DNA from: Burkholderia pseudomultivorans
GTDB lineage: Bacteria > Pseudomonadota > Gammaproteobacteria > Burkholderiales > Burkholderiaceae
Direction of reading: 5' to 3'
Length of the DNA: 64,000 nucleotides
NCBI RefSeq assembly: GCF_902499075.1
Contig: NZ_CABVPP010000008.1
Location: forward strand, 62,001 to 126,000
Within the stretch, counting starts at the first letter, position 1, and every line of letters starts with the position of its first letter. Shown one piece after another: positions 60,601-64,000 of the stretch. The notes under the pieces were generated by a model. It was not told the DNA's origin and searched no databases. It was given only the letters and a program-made list of their open reading frames with translations. The position numbers and the translations under genes are program-made.

Positions 60601-60834
60601 CAGCCGGAAGTGCGAGCCGATGATCAGAGGCAGGCCGGCTGCCTTCGCTTCGACGTGCGCGCGCACGACGCCGGCGAGCGAGCACTCATCGGTGATCGCG
60701 ATCGCGCTGTAGCCGAGCTGCGCCGCGCGCGCCACGTATTCCTCGGCGCGCGACGCGCCGTGCAGAAACGAGAAGTCGCTGGCGACCTGCAGCTCCGCAT
60801 AGGCGGGCAGGGCGCCGTAGCTCGCAGCGCTCAT
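57685..60834 (-). CDS. dnaE2: error-prone DNA polymerase DnaE2/ImuC
   Basis: A 1049-residue alpha-subunit C-family polymerase of the DnaE2 (ImuC) type. It has an N-terminal PHP domain (about 1-280), the catalytic PDIDVDFEH motif, and a C-terminal OB fold (TANGVLFMTLEDETGQVNVILWPG). In the SOS mutagenesis cassette it does translesion synthesis together with ImuB and ImuA. It lies six bases after imuB. A decayed copy of its 3' end lies at 49960-50705 on the other side of the Rhs locus. Confidence 0.95.
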   Translation of the reverse strand: MSAASYGALPAYAELQVASDFSFLHGASRAEEYVARAAQLGYSAIAITDECSLAGVVRAHVEAKAAGLPLIIGSHFRLTAADGSPAIAFSALAMNRDGYGNLCELVSLGRMRGKKGSYRLAPRDLEQPDAPFMHLRGLPDCIAILSPDFPANEQRLDAQVEWFARVFGDRAWVALTLHARAMDDIHRGVVERVAARHGVPVVATSWPLMHVRSRKPLQDVLTSIRLGRPVSECGYELAPNAERHLRSRLRLANLYPAGALEETVRVARRCTFSLDDLKYEYPDEVVPAGYDVATYLREQTYIGAQRRFPAGIPVDVQAQIEHELQLIAELNYEAYFLTVYDIVQFARQNGILSQGRGSAANSAVCYCLGVTEVDPSRQSMLFERFMSKERNEPPDIDVDFEHQRREEVMQYIYRKYGRDRAALTAAVTTYRPRSALREAGKALGVDPAIVDRVAKSHHWFDSRADLLQRFAEAGLDPEAPLNQQWAAFAAQLLGYPRHLSQHSGGFVISRGKLTRLVPVENAAMEDRTIIQWDKDDIEALGILKIDVLALGMLSMVRRALDMISEKRGETFELQDIPAEDKATYDMLCDGDSMGVFQVESRAQMSMLPRLRPQCFYDLVIEVAIVRPGPVQGGMVHPYLRRRQGLEPVTFPSDGMEKALKRTLGVPIFQEQVMQVAMLAAGFSAGEADQLRRAMAAWKRKGGLEPYHDRLVSGMLERGYDREFAEAIFAQIKGFGEYGFPESHAASFALLVYSSAWLRRHEPAVFLGALLNSQPMGFYTPSQLLQDARRRGVEVLPVDVNVSTWDSVIEGPTTSAPVRLGFSLLRGMRADVAGRIELARAVRPFVDVADLARRAQLDRHDLQVLARANALRSLAGGNRRAALWLAAAAVPDRDLLRGTERDDAVPALPQASEGKEIVTDYNAMGFTLGRHPLALLRDRLALDRLQSAEQLATLRSGQLARACGLVTVRQRPGTANGVLFMTLEDETGQVNVILWPGLLEKFRKEALGAALLAVYGVWQAEGKVRHLIASKLVDRSELLGSLPTTAREFC

Positions 60835-60840
60835 CGCGAA

Positions 60841-62319
60841 TCAACCGAACAGGCCGTGCAGAAAGTAGCGCGAGTCGCTTTCGTCGCTGGCCGTCGGCCG
60901 CTCCTTGAAGATCCAGTAGCAGATGCCGTTGTCGTCCTCGGCGACGAAGTAGTCGCGCGTGACGGTCTGCCCGTCCTGCCATCCGCCTTCGATACGTTCG
61001 CCCGGCGACACCATGCGCAGCGGCGTACCGTAGAACGGCCGGTGTTGGCGCGTGAGCAGCGGCACCGGCTTGGCAAGCAGCCAGGCGGGGCGCGGTAAAT
61101 CCGCGGGCAACGGCGTTGCCTTCGGAGCGTCCCGCATCGGCACCCATCGGGCGGCCGGCTCCGGACGGTAGTCGGCTATGGGAGCCGGGACCAGCACGTT
61201 CTCTGCGCCGAGGCGCGCGGTGAGCAGTTCCAGTAATCGAGCGTGATCCTGCGGCGTGCCGCCGGGTTCCGGGAACAACGAATCGCTCGGCGCTGCCGCT
61301 TCCTGCACGCGTCGCGCGACGAGCCGCACGGCGATCACGGGCCCGGCGAGCTCGACATGGCCAAGCCGCTCCTTGACAAGCCGGGTCAGGTGCTCTTCGA
61401 AGCGCGTGGGGGCGCCCAGCGAAATCTCGATCTCGGTCGGCGCGATCGCGTCGCGTCCGCGCTCGTGCTCGAGCAGCAGCGCGAATGCGGCGACGTCCAG
61501 CTGCTTCGCCGTGAGCCAACCGGTCAGCTGCAGGATCAGCCGGCGCGCGACAAACAACAGCGCCTCAGCGTGCTCGACGCGGTCCATCAGCTCGACGCGC
61601 GTGTCGAACGACGGCGGCATGTCGAGCCAGTCATAGGCCGCCGGCGCAGTGCCGGCCACCTGGTCGAGCCAGTCGATCAGCTGCGTGCCGCAACGCTTTT
61701 TGAGGCCGGCGCGGGGCAGGCGCTGCAGGTCCGCCAGCGTTTCGCAGCCGAGCTCGTCGAACCACGTCGCGTACCGCCGCGCATCAGGGGCGACCACAAA
61801 CGGCACGCGCGCGAGCGCGCGGCGCAATGACCGGGCAGACAGCGCGAGGCCGCCGCGCAGCCCGCGCGCGACCATCCATGCGGCCGGGCCTGTCGACGCG
61901 ACGGAGATTGCCGCGGAGACGCCGAACGACGCGACGACGTCGCGCACGCGCCGGCGCAGCGCGCGAATGCCATGGAAAAGGCGCAGGCTGGCCGTCACGT
62001 CGAGCAGTACCACGGCTTCGTCGGCGTCGACGACGTTCGGCGTGAATTGCAGCAGCGCGTACGCGACGCCGAGCACGAGTTCGCGTTCTCGCACGACGTC
62101 GCGCTCGCGGATTTGCGCGTCGGGCGCGAGCGACAGCACGCCGGCGCGCCGCATGCCGACGACGATGCCGAGCGCGCGCGCGGCACGGTCCAGCGCCACG
62201 ACACGGCCGCTCTCGAGCACGACGAGACCGCGCGCATCGTCAGGCGATGGCGCCGGCGAGCGTGGCCTGAACGTTTCGAGGTTGAGGTGCGGCAGATGCA
62301 CGCCGATCCAGACTTGCAT
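60841..62319 (-). CDS. imuB: ImuB (inactive Y-family polymerase-like protein)
   Basis: A 492-residue DinB/Y-family-related protein. The catalytic acids of active Y-family polymerases are absent: the N-terminal motif reads WIGVHLPHLNLE and the second DLTAS-like motif LLDVTASLRLF. ImuB proteins bind the beta clamp and recruit ImuA and DnaE2. The C terminus ends in a cysteine/aromatic segment. It overlaps imuA by about 80 bases. Confidence 0.9.
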   Translation of the reverse strand: MQVWIGVHLPHLNLETFRPRSPAPSPDDARGLVVLESGRVVALDRAARALGIVVGMRRAGVLSLAPDAQIRERDVVRERELVLGVAYALLQFTPNVVDADEAVVLLDVTASLRLFHGIRALRRRVRDVVASFGVSAAISVASTGPAAWMVARGLRGGLALSARSLRRALARVPFVVAPDARRYATWFDELGCETLADLQRLPRAGLKKRCGTQLIDWLDQVAGTAPAAYDWLDMPPSFDTRVELMDRVEHAEALLFVARRLILQLTGWLTAKQLDVAAFALLLEHERGRDAIAPTEIEISLGAPTRFEEHLTRLVKERLGHVELAGPVIAVRLVARRVQEAAAPSDSLFPEPGGTPQDHARLLELLTARLGAENVLVPAPIADYRPEPAARWVPMRDAPKATPLPADLPRPAWLLAKPVPLLTRQHRPFYGTPLRMVSPGERIEGGWQDGQTVTRDYFVAEDDNGICYWIFKERPTASDESDSRYFLHGLFG

Positions 62320-62956
62320 GGCGATTCAACAAAATCGGCGAAGGGGACAACGGGACGAACAACGGCGTATCACGCGCGGGTCCGCGGCGCTTCACAAACG
62401 TGATCTCTATGCCGTCGCGCTTGGGGGCCAGCGCGAGCCGCAATGGCGCCGGCGACGCGTCGCGTGCGGCGGCCGCCGGCCGGAACAGGAAAAACAGTGC
62501 GGATCCGGTTTGCGCGGCCAGGTTCAGACGCCGCAGCGCGTCCGCGCGCACGTTTGACTGCCACAGCAGGACAGCCGCGCACGTGCCGGCGCGCAGCGCC
62601 TGCTCGGCGGCCCAGAGTGCATCGGCAGTGCGCGGGGCAGGCAGCAGGACGAAGCTGGACGGATCGACATCCCAATACGACAGCGCGAGCGGCTGCAGCC
62701 CGTGCGGCGGCTGGATCAGCATGATCGGTCGACCGCTCGAGCGCGCCAGTACAGGCGCGAGTAGCCGGAGCTCGCCGATGCCGGCCTGCTGCGTCAGCAG
62801 CTCGACCAGCGCGCCGGCCGGCCAGCCGCCGCCGGGTAGCTCGGCGGTCAGCTCAGCGTGCCCCGTGTCGACGCCGCGCGAGCTCGAGCGCGGCAGCTGA
62901 CTGGCACGCCAGAGCGCGGGATGGATGGTTTCGGGATGGGCAAGAGCGGCTTGCAT
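62240..62956 (-). CDS. imuA: ImuA (translesion synthesis-associated RecA-like protein)
   Basis: A 238-residue RecA-like protein with ATP-fold features but no full Walker A. Matches ImuA by VELLTQQAGIGELRLLAPVLA and SYWDVDPSSFVLLPAPRTADALWAAEQALRAGTCAAVLLW. It recruits the DnaE2/ImuB complex. Two starts are possible: ATG 62956 (used here) or GTG 62977, which lies in the LexA box. The 3' end overlaps imuB in another frame, which is usual in Burkholderia. Confidence 0.9.
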   Translation of the reverse strand: MQAALAHPETIHPALWRASQLPRSSSRGVDTGHAELTAELPGGGWPAGALVELLTQQAGIGELRLLAPVLARSSGRPIMLIQPPHGLQPLALSYWDVDPSSFVLLPAPRTADALWAAEQALRAGTCAAVLLWQSNVRADALRRLNLAAQTGSALFFLFRPAAAARDASPAPLRLALAPKRDGIEITFVKRRGPARDTPLFVPLSPSPILLNRHASLDRRASAAPQPRNVQATLAGAIA

Positions 62957-62976
62957 GGTCGTTGGGGGATCTGGCA

Positions 62977-62992
62977 CTGTATGTTTATACAG
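62977..62992. promoter_or_regulatory. LexA/SOS box
   Basis: CTGT-N8-ACAG match (CTGTATGTTTATACAG), AT-rich in the centre, 20 bases upstream of the imuA ATG. It fits the beta/gammaproteobacterial LexA consensus, so the imuA-imuB-dnaE2 operon is predicted to be induced by DNA damage. Confidence 0.85.
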
Positions 62993-63032
62993 TATATGCC
63001 ATTCCCCACGCCGACTCCAATCCCTACCCGAA

Positions 63033-63165
63033 TTACGCCGCCAGCTGGTGCTCGTAGTAGGGCCGCTCGCGATCAGCGAGGATCTCGCGCAGCTGCGCGC
63101 GGCGAGACGGATCCGGCGCCAGCCATGCGTCGACGTTCGACGATTTGATCGGCACGATGCATCGG
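63033..63165 (-). pseudogene. C-terminal remnant of a YedK/SRAP-like gene
   Basis: The minus strand encodes, without a start codon, a segment reading YRCIVPIKSSNVDAWL then DRERPYYEHQLAA before a stop at 63033. This resembles the C-terminal end of SOS-response-associated peptidase (SRAP/YedK) proteins in Burkholderia. The upstream part is missing. SRAP genes often sit near SOS genes, as here. Confidence 0.45.
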
Positions 63166-63198
63166 TACGAATACCTCGTTTTGTTAGTAATAAATGGG

Positions 63199-63227
63199 TT
63201 GACAGACATCGTCCTGTGTACTGCTAT
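63199..63227 (+). promoter_or_regulatory. possible promoter for the terminal integrase pair
   Basis: A perfect -35 TTGACA at 63199-63204, and 17 bases later a poor -10 (TGCTAT). The region around is AT-rich compared with the window. Confidence 0.3.
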
Positions 63228-63281
63228 TCAATTTCTTGAAGTCGAGTAGCGGGATGGAATTCGGGGGAGATTTGGCAACCT

Positions 63282-63419
63282 ATGGATGATCCGGAAATAG
63301 GGCGGCTGCATTGCCTCGCGGCGCGCGCGATTGCTGACGGTGCCGACGACCTCGTGATGCGCCAATGGCGCGTGCCATTCAAGCAAGCAGCGAAGATGTT
63401 GCGCGAGGCCAGCGCGTGA
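63282..63419 (+). CDS. small protein upstream of the integrase
   Basis: A 45-residue product (MDDPEIGRLHCLAARAIADGADDLVMRQ...). Its stop overlaps the integrase GTG start by four bases (GTGA), so it is coupled to it. It is helical and has no family I recognise. A GGGGGAGA run precedes its ATG by about 11 bases. Confidence 0.45.
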   Translation: MDDPEIGRLHCLAARAIADGADDLVMRQWRVPFKQAAKMLREASA

Positions 63420-64000
63420 GGTACGTACGCGCCACTGATGAGTTTGTCTTCGCCGGACGCCCGCGGCCGGGATTCCCCTTGATCCTCGACGATTCGATGG
63501 AGCCGGCGCAACCGTTCCATGACTACCTGCTGTACCGATTGCTTGAGAGCGGAAAGGCGCTTGATCAAAAGACGTGGGAGGCGTACGGTCGCCGGCTATG
63601 GGATTTCGCTCGATTTCTACAAGCGAACGAATGGTGTTGGGACGATCCATTCATGTCGGTTGGGCAGAGCGTCGTCAGTGTTTACCGCGATTGGCAGGCC
63701 CAAGACCTCAAGCTGGACCCCGCAACCATCAACGCCCGGTTGGAATTGGTCACGGCAATGTACCGGTGGGCACATGAACGCGGGCGGATCGACCGCTTGC
63801 CCTTCACCTGTTCCGACGTCGCAGTGTACGGCATTGAGCATGACCTGACTCATATCACCGGCGGTCGGAAGAGGTCGAGCCGTCCGGCAGTGCTGCTCAA
63901 CGAGTGGAACAAGGAACCTGCGTTCCTGACAGCCGATCAACTGAAGATCGTGCGGCAATCGATTCGCTCTGCAGCGCAGCGGCTGCTGTTCGACCTGATG
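63416..64000 (+). CDS. tyrosine recombinase/integrase, N-terminal part (truncated by window end)
   Basis: From the GTG at 63416 the frame stays open for 195 codons to the last base of the window. The visible part matches the SAM-like core-binding domain of tyrosine recombinases (WEAYGRRLWDFARFLQ, INARLELVTAMYRWAHERGRI) followed by the start of the catalytic domain (FLTADQLKIVRQSI). The catalytic residues lie beyond the window. Its small coupled gene upstream is typical of some integrases on mobile elements. Confidence 0.7.
   Translation, partial: MRYVRATDEFVFAGRPRPGFPLILDDSMEPAQPFHDYLLYRLLESGKALDQKTWEAYGRRLWDFARFLQANEWCWDDPFMSVGQSVVSVYRDWQAQDLKLDPATINARLELVTAMYRWAHERGRIDRLPFTCSDVAVYGIEHDLTHITGGRKRSSRPAVLLNEWNKEPAFLTADQLKIVRQSIRSAAQRLLFDLM

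Noticed and set aside
1-64000. CRISPR arrays, rRNA genes and insertion sequences
   Set aside because: I saw no regularly spaced repeats, no ribosomal RNA segments and no transposase with terminal inverted repeats.

Overview
The window looks like part of a large conjugative plasmid or integrative element from a Burkholderia-like betaproteobacterium. The evidence is GC-rich coding sequence, an imuA-imuB-dnaE2 SOS mutagenesis cassette, a DUF3717 protein, an H-NS protein ending in the KYRDP...TWSGRGR motif typical of Burkholderiales, and a complete PRTRC plasmid cassette. I see no rRNA, tRNA, CRISPR array or insertion sequence, and no recognisable replication initiator or ParA partner.

Layout. 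0.1-3.9 kb (minus strand): Lar-like zinc protein, DUF1173 protein and small membrane proteins. 4.2-11.5 kb (plus): degenerate N6-adenine methylase-like protein, then the PRTRC cassette in order ParB, E, C, F, B, A, ThiF. Its C, B, A and ThiF members match a ubiquitin-like protein, an E2-like protein, a JAMM peptidase and an E1-like enzyme. 11.8-19.8 kb: lipoprotein, several unknowns, DUF3717, then an AAA+ ATPase / DUF3150-like / metallopeptidase-VWA module. 20.1-30.8 kb: conjugation operon (VirB11, B2, B3, B4, B5, B6 homologues, a MOBH/TraI_2-type protein, a VirD4/TraD coupling protein and a small membrane protein resembling DUF4400). VirB8, B9 and B10 are not in the window. 31.2-33.8 kb: a possible DUF1845/AcaB-like protein and a UvrD-type helicase. 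33.9-37.0 kb (minus): small envelope proteins including a bactofilin. 37.3-47.3 kb (plus): a metal-binding-like protein, NADAR protein, SbcD-like and SbcC-like pair, secreted PLD nuclease and a DndC/PAPS-reductase-like protein. 47.4-49.8 kb (minus): a tyrosine-recombinase-like protein without catalytic residues, and H-NS. 50-57.7 kb: a large secreted Rhs/YD-repeat protein (frameshifted) with a candidate immunity gene, lying between a decayed dnaE2 3' fragment and the intact dnaE2. 57.7-63.0 kb (minus): dnaE2, imuB, imuA under a LexA box. The window ends inside a second, apparently intact integrase.

The most unusual pattern is in the intergenic regions. Eight plus-strand leaders share one design: a short hairpin (GCGTC/GACGC or a covarying version) followed by ATCGA, a second hairpin, a pyrimidine-rich stretch, and usually a last hairpin that pairs the Shine-Dalgarno sequence or the start codon. 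The hairpin lies 51-115 bases, mostly 85-95, before the start codon. Three more leaders have only the start-proximal hairpins. A ten-base palindrome, CAACCGGTTG, occurs three times, each time at the head of a transcription unit. Together these suggest element-wide regulation at both transcription and translation.
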